64,000 nt of DNA. Origin: Burkholderia vietnamiensis LMG 10929 (lineage in GTDB: Bacteria > Pseudomonadota > Gammaproteobacteria > Burkholderiales > Burkholderiaceae). The notes below the pieces were generated by a model. The model saw only the letters and a program-made list of their open reading frames with translations. It was not told the DNA's origin and searched no databases. Positions 34,888 to 45,483 of this stretch are shown here, piece by piece. Both the position numbers and the translations under genes were made by a program. The DNA lies in the NCBI RefSeq assembly GCF_000959445.1, contig NZ_CP009630.1:868001-932000 (forward strand). Reading direction: 5' to 3'. How positions within the stretch are numbered: the stretch's first letter is position 1; every line of letters begins with the position of its first letter.

Positions 34888-36675
34888 TCAGCCGGCGTTG
34901 CGTGCGCGGGCGTTGCGCAGGTTGACCGGTACGACGGGACGGAACCGCTCGCGCTTGTGCTCGTCGTCGAAGTGCTGGAGCGCGGGTTTGATCAGGTCGC
35001 TGCGCGACACGATGCCGACGATGCGCAGCGACTGCGGATCGTCGACGACCGGCAGCCGTTCGAGCCCGAGCATCGCGAGCCTCGACGCGACCACGCGGCA
35101 CGTCTCGTGCGCCTGCGCGACCGCCGGCGCACGCTCGGCGAATACGCTGGCGAGCGTGGCGCCGGGGCCGGCTTGCGCGCGATGCGCGTCGAGCGTTGCA
35201 CGATCGACGACGCCGAGCAGACGGCCGTTCTGCACGACGGGGTACGCGCGATGCGTCTGCTTCGCGCCGAAGTACTGCGCGTCGACGGCGTCGAGCATCG
35301 TGGCGCCGTCGACCGCGACGAGCGCCTCGGCCGGCGTCATCACTTCGGCCACGTCGTGCCGCTCGAGCGGATCGACGCCGTATTCGCGATAGATGTGATA
35401 ACCGCGGCGCGCGATCTTCTCCGTCATGATCGAGCGCTTCATCACGACGGTCGCGAAGCCGTGCGCGACGAGCGTTGCCGCGAGCAGCGGCAGCAGCGCG
35501 TTCGCGTCGTGCGTGAGGCCGAACGCGAACACGATCGCCGTCAACGGCGCGCCGAGCGTGGCGCCGAGCGTCGCGGCCATGCACACCAGCGGCCACAGCG
35601 CCGGATCGCCGCCGGGCAACACCGGCGACAACACGGTGCCGAGCCCCGCGCCGAGCATCAGCAGCGGCGCGAGCACGCCGCCCGAGGTGCCGGAGCCGAG
35701 CGCGATCACCCACATCACGGCCTTCACGATCAACAGCGCGAGTGCGATCTTCAGCGCGATGTGCTGGTGCAGCAGATCGCCGATCACGTCGTAGCCGACG
35801 CCGAGCGCGCGCGGCTCGAGCCAGCCGCCGATGCCGATCACCACCGCGCCCAGCGCCGGCCACCACATCCAGTGGACCGGCAGTTTCGCGAAGCCGTCTT
35901 CGACGCGGTACAGCGCAGCGGACAGCCCGCACGCGAGCATCCCCGACAGCAAGCCGGCGGCGATGCACGACAGCAGCGCGACGGGCGTCGGCGACGCGGT
36001 GGTCAGCGCAAACAGCGGCTCGACGCCGAAGAACAGGGCGCGCGCGAAGCCGGCCACGGCGCACGCGAGCGCGACCGGCAGGAAACTGCGCGGGCGCCAT
36101 TCGAACAGCAGCAGCTCGACCGCGAGCAGCACGGCCGCGACCGGCGTGCCGAACACGGCGGTCATGCCGGCCGCCGCGCCGGCCACGAGCAGCGTCTTGC
36201 GCTCGGCGGCCGTCACGTGCACGCATTGCGCGATCAGCGAGCCGAGCGCACCGCCCGTCATGATGATCGGGCCTTCGGCGCCGAACGGACCGCCGCTGCC
36301 GATCACGACACCCGACGACAGCGGCTTGAGCACCGCCACCTTCGGCGACATGCGGCTCTTGCCGAACAGGATCGCCTCGATGGCTTCCGGAATGCCGTGG
36401 CCGCGGATCTTCTCGGAGCCGAAGCGCGCCATCAACCCGACGATCAGCCCGCCGATCACCGGCACCACGATCACCCACGCGCCGAGCGCGTTGGCGGCCG
36501 GCGAACGATCCGCAAACGAAAACTGCTGGAAGAAGAACAGGTTCGTGAACAGATGGATCAGGCTCAACAGCACGAATGCGGCCAGCGTGCTGAGCAGGCC
36601 GATCACGGCTGCCAGCAGCGCGATCCTGGGCAGGCGCTCGTTGGTCGAGAAATCGCGTTTGTGCGGTGCGTTCAT
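34888..36675 (-). CDS. ClC-family anion channel/antiporter with C-terminal CBS pair
   Basis: 595 aa. The ClC core (about residues 15-440) shows GHGIPE (92-97), GAEGP (132-136) with gating Glu135, and GTSGGVLAP. The inner proton glutamate (E192 in FEWRP) is also kept, which favours a proton-coupled antiporter over a channel. The Cl-selecting Ser of GSGIP is His here. Two CBS domains (VAEVMTPAEALVAVDG..., VASRLAMLGLERLPVVDD...) follow in the cytoplasm. ATG 36675 gives a normal N-terminus; a longer start overlaps the marR end. It is 28 nt downstream of a marR gene and likely co-transcribed. Confidence 0.9.
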   Translation of the reverse strand: MNAPHKRDFSTNERLPRIALLAAVIGLLSTLAAFVLLSLIHLFTNLFFFQQFSFADRSPAANALGAWVIVVPVIGGLIVGLMARFGSEKIRGHGIPEAIEAILFGKSRMSPKVAVLKPLSSGVVIGSGGPFGAEGPIIMTGGALGSLIAQCVHVTAAERKTLLVAGAAAGMTAVFGTPVAAVLLAVELLLFEWRPRSFLPVALACAVAGFARALFFGVEPLFALTTASPTPVALLSCIAAGLLSGMLACGLSAALYRVEDGFAKLPVHWMWWPALGAVVIGIGGWLEPRALGVGYDVIGDLLHQHIALKIALALLIVKAVMWVIALGSGTSGGVLAPLLMLGAGLGTVLSPVLPGGDPALWPLVCMAATLGATLGAPLTAIVFAFGLTHDANALLPLLAATLVAHGFATVVMKRSIMTEKIARRGYHIYREYGVDPLERHDVAEVMTPAEALVAVDGATMLDAVDAQYFGAKQTHRAYPVVQNGRLLGVVDRATLDAHRAQAGPGATLASVFAERAPAVAQAHETCRVVASRLAMLGLERLPVVDDPQSLRIVGIVSRSDLIKPALQHFDDEHKRERFRPVVPVNLRNARARNAG

Positions 36676-36703
36676 CGGAGTCGGAAGGGTGATAATAGGT
36701 GGT

Positions 36704-37117
36704 TCAGAAATCGATCTGCGGGACCTGGAACGTGCCCTTGAGCGATTTGAGCTCGGCACGATGCATCGCCGCGAGGCGCGCGAGCAGCGTCTCGCCCGCT
36801 TCTTCGAGGTGTACCTCGACCTGGCGGCGGTCGGCTTCGCTCGTCTTGCGCCGCACGAGCCCCAGCGCCTCGCACCGCGTCACCAGCGCGACGACGCCGT
36901 GATGCTGCGCCTGCAGGCGCTCCGCGAGTTCGCCGATGGTCGCCCATTCGCGATGCGGATAGCCCTTGATGTGCAGCAGCAGCAGGTATTGCAGCGGCGT
37001 CACGCCTTCGCTTTGGGCGGCGCGTTCGGAGAAGCGTTCGAAGCGGCGCATCTGGTAGCGGAACTCGGACAGTTGCTGGAAATCGCTTTTGGTCAGGGCG
37101 CGTCGGGTATCGGTCAT
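36704..37117 (-). CDS. MarR-family transcriptional regulator
   Basis: 137 aa, single winged helix (WATIGELAERLQAQHHGVVALVTRCEALGLVRRKTSEADRRQVEV) flanked by dimer helices. It is the first gene of a two-gene unit with the ClC antiporter. The palindrome upstream of it recurs upstream of the neighbouring HPP-CBS gene, so it probably controls both. The ligand is unknown. Confidence 0.9.
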   Translation of the reverse strand: MTDTRRALTKSDFQQLSEFRYQMRRFERFSERAAQSEGVTPLQYLLLLHIKGYPHREWATIGELAERLQAQHHGVVALVTRCEALGLVRRKTSEADRRQVEVHLEEAGETLLARLAAMHRAELKSLKGTFQVPQIDF

Positions 37118-37153
37118 CGCAGTCGGTGTGCAGGCAGTTTCGATAGCGCAAAA

Positions 37154-37172
37154 TATATCACAACATGATATA
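37154..37172. promoter_or_regulatory. Inverted-repeat operator upstream of marR-ClC unit
   Basis: TATATCACAACATGATATA: 7-bp arms TATATCA/TGATATA around CAACA, 37 bp upstream of the marR start. A near copy (16 of 19 positions, opposite strand) is at 38457-38475. Confidence 0.65.
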
Positions 37173-37228
37173 AGCGGCCGTTTTTCTGCGAAATGGCTGT
37201 ATTTCCATCGTCGGTGGCGGTTACACGA

Positions 37229-38404
37229 TTACGCGGCTTCTCGCATGCGGGTTTGCTGGTACAGGCCCGTGACGAGGTCCGTCTGCGTAATGATCCCGAC
37301 CAGCCGGCGCGACGCGTCGACGACCGGAATGTGGTGATGGCCCGAATGCGTGAACAGCGGCACCAGCGCGGTGATCGGCATGGTCTGCGGCACGCATGCG
37401 ACGTCGCGCGTCATCACCGACGCGATGCTCGCCGGCTGGCCGCCGAACGATTGCGACAGCCGCGCGGACAGCCGCTGCCACAGCGGCGGCGGCCGGCGCC
37501 ACGGGCGCGTGAGGTCGGCGCGCGTGACGATGCCGATCAATCGGGCCTCGCCGTCGACCACCGGCAGCGCTTTCACGCGATGGCGATCGAGCAGCGTCAG
37601 CGCGGCGGTCACCGACGTGGACGGCGAGACTTCGATTGCGTGCTTCGTCATCAGGTCCGCGCAGCGCAGCTCGCCGAACGTGCGCGTATACGCCTGCATT
37701 TCGGTTTCGCGCAGCAGCGTTTCGAGGTCGTCCGGATCGACGTCGAGCCATTCGCCGCGGCGCTTCAGCACTGCATCGAGATCGGCGCGCGTGAAGCCGC
37801 CGCGCGGCGCGGCGCCGCCGGCTTGCGATTGCGCGTCGGGGCGCACGCCGCCGTGCGGGTAGCGATGGCCGGTGAGCGCGTGATAGACGAGCGCCGCCGA
37901 CAGCAGAATGGCCGATTGCAGCGCGATGGGCACGACCACGAAGCCGAAGCCGAGCGCGTGGATAGCCGGGCCGCCGAGCACGGCCGTCAGCGCGACCGCG
38001 CCGGACGGCGGATGCACGCAGCGCAGCGCGAACATGCCGCCGATCGCCAGCGCGACGGCGACCGCGGCCGCCGTGATCGGATCGGTGATCCACTGCGCGC
38101 AGGCGACGCCGACCGTCGCCGCGACGAGATTGCCGCCGACGATCGACCACGGCTGCGCAAGCGGGCTGGCAGGCACGGCGAACAGCAGCACGGCCGACGC
38201 GCCCATCGGCGCGACCAGCAGCGGCACGAGCCCCGGTACGCCGGGCAGCAGCCGCATCGTCACGCCGACCGTCGCGATGCCGACGAGCGCGCCCGTGCAC
38301 GAACGCATGCGCTCGCGCCAACCGAGCGTCATCGGATGGGGAATGAAGCTGTGCAGCCATTGGCGCAGCGTGCGGCGCGGCGACGGAGTGGGGCCAGACG
38401 ACAT
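37229..38404 (-). CDS. HPP-family membrane protein with two CBS domains
   Basis: 391 aa from ATG 38404. The N-terminal HPP domain has four to six hydrophobic segments with the diagnostic HPPSGAVALTAV. Two CBS domains follow: DLMTKHAIEVSPSTSVTAAL...GIVTRADL and VMTRDVACVPQTMPITALV...GIITQTDLV. Plant chloroplast HPP proteins act in nitrite transport; bacterial members are uncharacterised. A TTG start at 38443 is open too but lies close to the operator copy, and neither start has a clear ribosome site. The shared operator links it to the ClC antiporter. Confidence 0.85.
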   Translation of the reverse strand: MSSGPTPSPRRTLRQWLHSFIPHPMTLGWRERMRSCTGALVGIATVGVTMRLLPGVPGLVPLLVAPMGASAVLLFAVPASPLAQPWSIVGGNLVAATVGVACAQWITDPITAAAVAVALAIGGMFALRCVHPPSGAVALTAVLGGPAIHALGFGFVVVPIALQSAILLSAALVYHALTGHRYPHGGVRPDAQSQAGGAAPRGGFTRADLDAVLKRRGEWLDVDPDDLETLLRETEMQAYTRTFGELRCADLMTKHAIEVSPSTSVTAALTLLDRHRVKALPVVDGEARLIGIVTRADLTRPWRRPPPLWQRLSARLSQSFGGQPASIASVMTRDVACVPQTMPITALVPLFTHSGHHHIPVVDASRRLVGIITQTDLVTGLYQQTRMREAA

Positions 38405-38765
38405 GGACGTATACAAAAAAGAGGCGGCGCTGATCCAGCGCAAGGAAGCCGCAGATTATATCGCGTTGTGATACAAAATGTGCCGCTGCGTCAACGCGTT
38501 GCGGGTGCGGGACGTACGGAGTGCGCGGCAAACATTTCATCTGATGAAAGATTCGCACGACGCAATTGCACAAAATTCGTGTGCGGCGGCGTACAATTCA
38601 GGCCACCGAATTCCCCGATATGCCACAAGCACGCACGCGATGACCGCTCTCCCGCCCGTACCCCGGCATGGCGATCGCGTGCGCTTGGTCTGCGCGCCCG
38701 AGTCGAACCCCGCCTGACGCGAGCGCTGCCGACGTTTCCTCACCGACACTCCCAAAGCCAATTCA
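38405..38765. other. Divergent intergenic region HPP/LysR
   Basis: 361 bp holding the second copy of the MarR-type operator (38457-38475) and an inverted GCACA-N7-TGTGC motif at 38568-38584, followed by TACAAT. The latter probably belongs to the LysR promoter. No further gene seen. Confidence 0.45.
38457..38475. promoter_or_regulatory. Second copy of the MarR-type operator, upstream of the HPP gene
   Basis: Read on the minus strand it is TGTATCACAACGCGATATA, identical at 16 of 19 positions to the element at 37154-37172. It lies 53 bp upstream of the HPP-CBS start. Confidence 0.6.
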
Positions 38766-39734
38766 ATGGACATGCTCGAAAACATGCGCCTGTTCGTGCG
38801 CGTCGTCGAAGCCGGCAGTTTCACCGCGGTCGCGAAAGAAATCGATGCGACCACCGCGCAGGTGTCGCGCGCGGTTTCGAACCTCGAAGCGCACGTGCAG
38901 ACGCGTCTGCTGCATCGCACGACGCGCCATCTCGGCCTCACCGAAAGCGGCGAGCGCTACTTCGAGCGTGCGAAGTCGATCCTGGCCGAGTTCGACTATG
39001 CGAATGCCGAAGCGCGCAACGCGCTGCTGCGGCCAAGCGGCAAGATGCGCATTCACGCGATGACGGGGCTCGGGCAGAGTCACGTCGTGTCGTCGATCGT
39101 GCGCTATCAGGAGGACAACCCGGACGTGTCGGTCGAGCTGACGCTCGCGCAGAGGATGCCGAACCTCGTCGAGGAAGGCTACGACGTGTCGATCGTGACG
39201 GCGTCGCAGCTGCCCGACTCCGGCTACGTCGCGCAAACCTGCGGCACCAGCTGCAGCGTGCTGGTCGCGTCGCGCGAGTATCTGGCGCGTCACGGCACGC
39301 CGCAGACGCCCGACGACCTGCCGAACCACGTCTGCCTGCGCCTCGATACGCCCGCGTCGCCGGCAAGCGAGTGGCGGCTCGAGCGCAGCGACGGCGAGGA
39401 GACGGTCTACGAGCTGCAGCCCGCGCCGTTCCAGGTCAACGTGCCGGACGCGCTGTGCGTGGCCGTGCGCGCGTCGCGTGGGATCGCCTGCGTGGCGCTG
39501 TACACGGTGCTCGACGACATTCGGGAAGGGCGGCTGATCCGCGTGCTGCCGGAATACCGGCTGCAGACGGTGAGCGTCTACGCGGTGTATGCGACACGCC
39601 GCTATCTCGACGCGAAGATCCGCACGTTCCTCGACCATCTGCGCACGACGCTCACGCCGGCGCTGGAGAACGACCTGCGCGAACTCGACCGGCTCACGCT
39701 CGCGCAGATGCCGGCTGCCCGCCAGAGCGCGTGA
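38766..39734 (+). CDS. LysR-family transcriptional regulator
   Basis: 322 aa. HTH MDMLENMRLFVRVVEAGSFTAVAKEIDATTAQVSRAVSNLEAHVQTRLLHRTTRH identifies the large DmlR/AphB-like subgroup. The effector domain is complete and has a longer C-terminal tail. No divergent structural gene; the HPP gene behind it is more likely controlled by MarR. Target unknown. Confidence 0.9.
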   Translation: MDMLENMRLFVRVVEAGSFTAVAKEIDATTAQVSRAVSNLEAHVQTRLLHRTTRHLGLTESGERYFERAKSILAEFDYANAEARNALLRPSGKMRIHAMTGLGQSHVVSSIVRYQEDNPDVSVELTLAQRMPNLVEEGYDVSIVTASQLPDSGYVAQTCGTSCSVLVASREYLARHGTPQTPDDLPNHVCLRLDTPASPASEWRLERSDGEETVYELQPAPFQVNVPDALCVAVRASRGIACVALYTVLDDIREGRLIRVLPEYRLQTVSVYAVYATRRYLDAKIRTFLDHLRTTLTPALENDLRELDRLTLAQMPAARQSA

Positions 39735-39905
39735 CGCCCGCCGTGCGGGCACGCCGGGCGGCGCTGCCTGCACTTTCCGCGCTTCAAGCGGCGTGACGCC
39801 AATCCGCTCGAAGCTGCCGCACGCCGCGCATCGCGTCCGCTGCGGATGGGAATCGAATCGATATCGGTCTAACATCGATGCGCTATCGATCGATTCAGGA
39901 CGCGA

Positions 39906-40811
39906 ATGATTGAACTGAACCAGCTTCGCTGCTTCGTCGCGGTGGCCGAGGAGCTGCATTTCGGCCGCGCGGCCCGGCGGCTCTTCATCACGCAACCGCC
40001 GCTCAGCCGGCAGATCCAGCTGCTCGAACACGCGCTGGGCATCGCGCTGCTCGAACGCAGCAGCCGGCAGGTGAGGCTCACGGCAGCCGGCGAGCGCTTT
40101 CTGCGCGACGCCCGCCACATCCTCGAATTTTCCGCGCGGGCCGAACAGGCCGCGCAGCGCGTCGCGCACGGCCGTGAGGGGCGGATCACGCTCGGCTTCA
40201 CGGCCGTCAGTGCATACCGGATGATTCCGGTGCTGCTCGCGCACGCCGCCCGCGCGCTACCGGACGTCGATGTCGAGCTGCGCGAAATGGTGTCGACCGT
40301 GCAGATCGACGCGCTCGCGTCGCGCATGCTCGATGCGGGTTTCGTGCGCCAGCGCGCCGCGCGTCATCCGCTCGAATACCGGCTCGTGCAGCGCGAGCCG
40401 ATGCTCGTCGCGGTGGCGCAGGGCTCGCCGCTTGCCGCGCATGAGCGGATCGGCCCGGACGAACTCGACCGCCAGCCGTTCATCGCCTACTCGCCGAACG
40501 AAGGGAAGTACTTCCACGACATGATTTCGGGGATGTTCGCCGGTGCCGGACGCCTGCCGAACTACCTGCATTACGTCGGGCAGACGCACACGATACTCGG
40601 CCTGGTGCGCGCCGGGCTCGGCGCGGCGCTCGTGCCGGCGTCGGCGCGCGAGCTGCACGTCGACGGGGTCGTGTTCCGGCCGGTGGCCGGCGTCGACGTG
40701 GCGGCGGAGCTGTATCTCGCGTGGCGCGCGGACAACGACAATCCGGCGCTGCCGGTGTTCAACGCGATGGTCGGGCAGTTCCTGACCGAAGGCGCGGCCG
40801 ACGGCCTCTAG
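39906..40811 (+). CDS. LysR-family transcriptional regulator
   Basis: 301 aa. HTH MIELNQLRCFVAVAEELHFGRAARRLFITQPPLSRQIQLLEHALGIALLERSSRQ is typical of the CbbR/CatR/BenM branch that governs aromatic or carboxylate catabolism. ATCGAT-type inverted elements upstream (39859-39898) may be its own site. Neighbouring genes give no clear target. Confidence 0.9.
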   Translation: MIELNQLRCFVAVAEELHFGRAARRLFITQPPLSRQIQLLEHALGIALLERSSRQVRLTAAGERFLRDARHILEFSARAEQAAQRVAHGREGRITLGFTAVSAYRMIPVLLAHAARALPDVDVELREMVSTVQIDALASRMLDAGFVRQRAARHPLEYRLVQREPMLVAVAQGSPLAAHERIGPDELDRQPFIAYSPNEGKYFHDMISGMFAGAGRLPNYLHYVGQTHTILGLVRAGLGAALVPASARELHVDGVVFRPVAGVDVAAELYLAWRADNDNPALPVFNAMVGQFLTEGAADGL

Positions 40812-40890
40812 CACGGCGCGATGAAGCGGCGAGCGCGCCGCGCGTTGCGGGCGCGGCGCAGCGCCGCCGTTGCGCCGGGCGGCCCGCCGC

Positions 40891-41979
40891 TCAGTGCGTG
40901 ACCGACAGGAACAGGTACGCGGCGAACAGCGACAGATGCACGACGCCGTGCAGGACGGTCGTGCGTCCCTGGCTCAGCGTGAGCGTGCTGACGAGCAGCG
41001 TGAGCGCCAGCAGCACGGTTTCCATCGGGCCGATGCCGAGCGTGAGCGGATGTCCGACCCAGATGAACACGGCGGCGACGGTCGGAATCGTCAGCCCGAT
41101 GCTGGCGAGCGCCGAGCCGAGCGCGAGGTTCATGCTGGTCTGGAGCCGGTTTGCCCGCGCGGCGGTGACGGCCGCGAGCCCTTCGGGCAACAGCACGAGC
41201 GCGGCGATCACGATGCCCACGGCGGCCTCCGGCGCGCCGAGCTTCATCACCGCGTGCTCGACGGCGGGCGACAGCAGCTTCGCGAGCAGCACCACGGCGA
41301 CGAGGCTCGCGAACAGCAGCAGCATGCTGACTGCCGCGGTGCGTGCGCTGGGCGGCGTCGCGTGGATCGATTCGTTCGCACTGTCGTGACTGGCGAGAAA
41401 GTAGTCGCGATGGCGAACCGTCTGCACGAACACGAACACGCCGTACAGCACGAGCGACGACACGCCCGCGAACGCGAGCTGCGAATTCGAGAACTGCGGG
41501 CCGGGCGCCGCGTTCAGGTAGTTCGGCATCACGAGCGACAGGACCGACAGAGAGGCGAGCACCGCCAGCGCCTTGCTCGCGCCGCGGCCCTGGAAATCCT
41601 GCTCGCCGTGCTTCCACGCACCGACCAGCAGGCACAGCCCGACGATGCCGTTGCAGATGATCATCACGGCGGCGAACACGGTGTCGCGCGCGAGGCCCGA
41701 CTTTTCCGGGCCGGCGCCGAGCATCACCGACACGATCAGCGCGACTTCGATGACGGTCACGGCGACCGCGAGCACGAGCGTGCCGAACGGCTCGCCGACG
41801 CGGTGCGCGACGACTTCGGCGTGATGGACCGCGGCGAACACGGCGCCGGCGAGCGCGGCCGCGAACACCGCGATGACGAGGCCTTCGGCCGGCACGGCGC
41901 GCGACAGCGCGAGGACGAGCCATGCGGCGAGCGGAGCCCAGAGGGTCCAGCGCGGCAGCTGATTGGACGAAATCGGCAT
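40891..41979 (-). CDS. ChaA-type calcium (sodium/potassium)/proton antiporter
   Basis: 362 aa, about 11 helices, CaCA superfamily. Both family repeats are visible: VGEPFGTLVLAVAVTVIEVAL (acidic residue E78) and LPEGLAAVTAARANRLQTSMNLALGSALASIG. It exports Ca2+ or monovalent cations across the inner membrane. ATG 41979 with AGGA 8 nt upstream was preferred to 42012. A 17-nt hairpin (42002-42018) sits directly upstream of the ribosome site. The gene has a long upstream region without another gene. Confidence 0.88.
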   Translation of the reverse strand: MPISSNQLPRWTLWAPLAAWLVLALSRAVPAEGLVIAVFAAALAGAVFAAVHHAEVVAHRVGEPFGTLVLAVAVTVIEVALIVSVMLGAGPEKSGLARDTVFAAVMIICNGIVGLCLLVGAWKHGEQDFQGRGASKALAVLASLSVLSLVMPNYLNAAPGPQFSNSQLAFAGVSSLVLYGVFVFVQTVRHRDYFLASHDSANESIHATPPSARTAAVSMLLLFASLVAVVLLAKLLSPAVEHAVMKLGAPEAAVGIVIAALVLLPEGLAAVTAARANRLQTSMNLALGSALASIGLTIPTVAAVFIWVGHPLTLGIGPMETVLLALTLLVSTLTLSQGRTTVLHGVVHLSLFAAYLFLSVTH

Positions 41980-42451
41980 GAACGGTTTCCTATGCGAGCG
42001 GCGGCGCGACACGCGCCGTCACGGGTTGACGAAGCCCGGCCGGGTGATGCGCCGAACGATGACGATGAAGCTCAACGGATGACAGCACGAAACCGTGCTG
42101 CGTCGGGTCTGCCGCAGCGGGGCGGCGAGGGGTGCGGGCGGGCCGAAGCCCGTCGCTGGATGAAGCGGGTTGATGCGATCGGGTACCGATGACGGGATGC
42201 ACGGGCCGACAGTCAGACCGGCCGACGACCGACCCGAACGCCGCCACGGCGACGAGAGGCGGCTGCGCGCGGTTCCCCAGGATGCTGCAATTTGTCTGAT
42301 TTTATCACACGTTGAAGGTCTACTGCGCGATTTTCCAGAGATTTAGTGAATTTTCGTTCGATAAAGCGTCCCGTTGCCGCATGATTCCTTTCCTGCAGTT
42401 TCCGTAAAGCGGCATTGCCCAACGAATTCGGGCTGGCCCTGACATAAAGCT
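41980..42451. other. Long leader/intergenic region of the antiporter gene
   Basis: 472 bp between the divergent chaA-type and paaH genes. It contains a 7-bp-stem hairpin (CGGCGCG at 42002-42008, CGCGCCG at 42012-42018) next to the chaA ribosome site, and an AT-rich segment around 42290-42400 likely to hold the promoter. A 69-codon minus-strand frame (42213-42422) shows no protein character and was not called. Confidence 0.45.
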
Positions 42452-42472
42452 ACCGACCGGTCGGTTTATAAT
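42452..42472 (+). promoter_or_regulatory. PaaR-type TetR operator overlapping a -10 box
   Basis: ACCGACCGGTCGGT (42452-42465) is a perfect 14-bp palindrome of the kind bound by TetR-type PaaR in beta-proteobacteria. It abuts TATAAT (42467-42472), 36 bp before paaH. Repression relieved by phenylacetyl-CoA is the expected control. Confidence 0.7.
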
Positions 42473-42508
42473 CGCTCGCACTTCCACTTTCATGACGGAT
42501 CGCAAGCG

Positions 42509-44062
42509 ATGGCTGTTTCTTCTGCACATTCGGTGAACTCGGGCGCGCTGGCGCCATCGGCGCTCGTCGGCGTGATCGGCGCAGGTGCGATGGGCGCGGG
42601 CATCGCGCAGGTCGCGGCGGCGGCCGGTCATAGCGTGCTGCTGTACGACCTCGACGAGGCCGCGTGCGACAAGGCGCTCGCCGGCATTCGTGCGCAGTTC
42701 GCGAGGCTTGCGGAGAAAGGCCGCCTCGAGCCGGCGCAGGCGGACGCAGCCGGCAGCCGCATCCGCGCCGTGCGCGCGCTGGCCGAGTTCGCCGGCGCCG
42801 CGCTGATCGTCGAGGCGGCGGCCGAGCGGCTCGACGTGAAGCGCGAGATCTTCGCGACGCTCGAACGCCATGTCGACGAGCGCTGCGTGCTCGCCACCAA
42901 CACGTCGTCGATCTCGATCACGTCGATCGCAGCCGGCCTGCGCGCGCCACAGCGCGTGGCCGGCCTGCACTTCTTCAATCCGGCGCCGTTGATGGCACTC
43001 GTCGAGGTGGTCAGCGGGCTCGCGACGGCCGCGGAGGTCGCACAGCTGCTGTACGACACGGCCGCCGCGTGGGGCAAGCGGCCGGTGATGGCGAAATCGA
43101 CGCCGGGATTCATCGTGAACCGCGTCGCGCGCCCGTATTACGCGGAGGTGCTGCGCGTGCTGAACGAGCAGGGCGGCACGCCGGCGTCGATCGACGCCGT
43201 GATGCGCGACGCCGGCGGCTTCCGGATGGGGCCGTTCGAGCTGATGGACCTGATCGGTCACGACGTGAACTTCGCGGTGACCGAGTCGGTGTTCCGTGCG
43301 TACTTCAACGATCCGCGCTACACGCCGTCGTTGATTCAGCAGGAACTCGTGAACGCCGGCTTTCTCGGCCGCAAGTCGGGGCGCGGCTTCTACTCGTACG
43401 CGCCCGACGCGCCGCCGCCGGCGCCCGAGTTCGAAGCGCCTTGCGCCGCACCGGCCGACGTCGTGCTGTTCGAGCAGGAAGGCCCGGCTGTGGCGCTCCA
43501 CGCGCGCTTTGCCGAGCGCATCCCGAACGCGCGGCAGAACGGCGCACACGCCGACGAGCTGATCGCGGTGGCCGGCCGCGCGTCGATCGCGCTGACCGAC
43601 GGCCGTACCGCGACGCTGCGCGCCGCGCAAACCGGCGTGGCCGATCTGGTGCTTGTCGATCTTGCGCGCGACTACGCTCGGGCCGGCCTGGTCGCGCTCA
43701 CGCGCGCGCTCCAGTGCAGCGACGCCGCTTACGCCGATGCGGTCGGCCTGTTCCAGCAGGCGGGGTTCCGCGTCGTGGGCGTCGGCGACGTGCCCGGCAT
43801 GGTCGCGATGCGCACCGTCGCGATGCTCGCGAACGAGGCGGCCGACACCGTCAATCAGGGCGTGTGCTCGCCCGCCGATCTCGATCTCGCCATGGAAAAG
43901 GGCGTGAACTACCCATGCGGCCCGCTCGCGTGGGCCGATGCGATCGGCATCGGCCGCGTGCATCGCGTGCTGTCCCATCTCGCGGCGAGCTACGGCGAGG
44001 ACCGCTATCGCGTGTCGCCGCGCATCGCCGCCCTGCACGCGGCCGGCCGCACGTTCCGTTAG
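42509..44062 (+). CDS. paaH: 3-hydroxyacyl-CoA dehydrogenase of phenylacetate degradation
   Basis: 517 aa, the longer PaaH/PaaC form with two C-terminal HAD domains. The NAD site GVIGAGAMGAGIAQ is at 21-34, and catalytic His154 lies in GLHFFNPAPLMALVEVVSG. It oxidises the 3-hydroxyadipyl-CoA type intermediate late in the pathway. It is the first gene of a three-gene unit behind a PaaR-type operator, followed 58 nt later by paaK. Confidence 0.92.
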   Translation: MAVSSAHSVNSGALAPSALVGVIGAGAMGAGIAQVAAAAGHSVLLYDLDEAACDKALAGIRAQFARLAEKGRLEPAQADAAGSRIRAVRALAEFAGAALIVEAAAERLDVKREIFATLERHVDERCVLATNTSSISITSIAAGLRAPQRVAGLHFFNPAPLMALVEVVSGLATAAEVAQLLYDTAAAWGKRPVMAKSTPGFIVNRVARPYYAEVLRVLNEQGGTPASIDAVMRDAGGFRMGPFELMDLIGHDVNFAVTESVFRAYFNDPRYTPSLIQQELVNAGFLGRKSGRGFYSYAPDAPPPAPEFEAPCAAPADVVLFEQEGPAVALHARFAERIPNARQNGAHADELIAVAGRASIALTDGRTATLRAAQTGVADLVLVDLARDYARAGLVALTRALQCSDAAYADAVGLFQQAGFRVVGVGDVPGMVAMRTVAMLANEAADTVNQGVCSPADLDLAMEKGVNYPCGPLAWADAIGIGRVHRVLSHLAASYGEDRYRVSPRIAALHAAGRTFR

Positions 44063-44120
44063 CCGCCGCCCGCATCCCCTCGATCACGACAACGACATCA
44101 CTCCACTGGAGGAGCACCCC

Positions 44121-45443
<1,323 letters not shown>

Positions 45444-45483
45444 ATCCGACCGTCACCCGTTCTACCCCAAGGAAACCCGTTCG

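Noticed and set aside
42213..42422. 69-codon minus-strand ORF in the chaA upstream region
   Set aside because: No ribosome site, no domain, and it runs through the probable promoter region.
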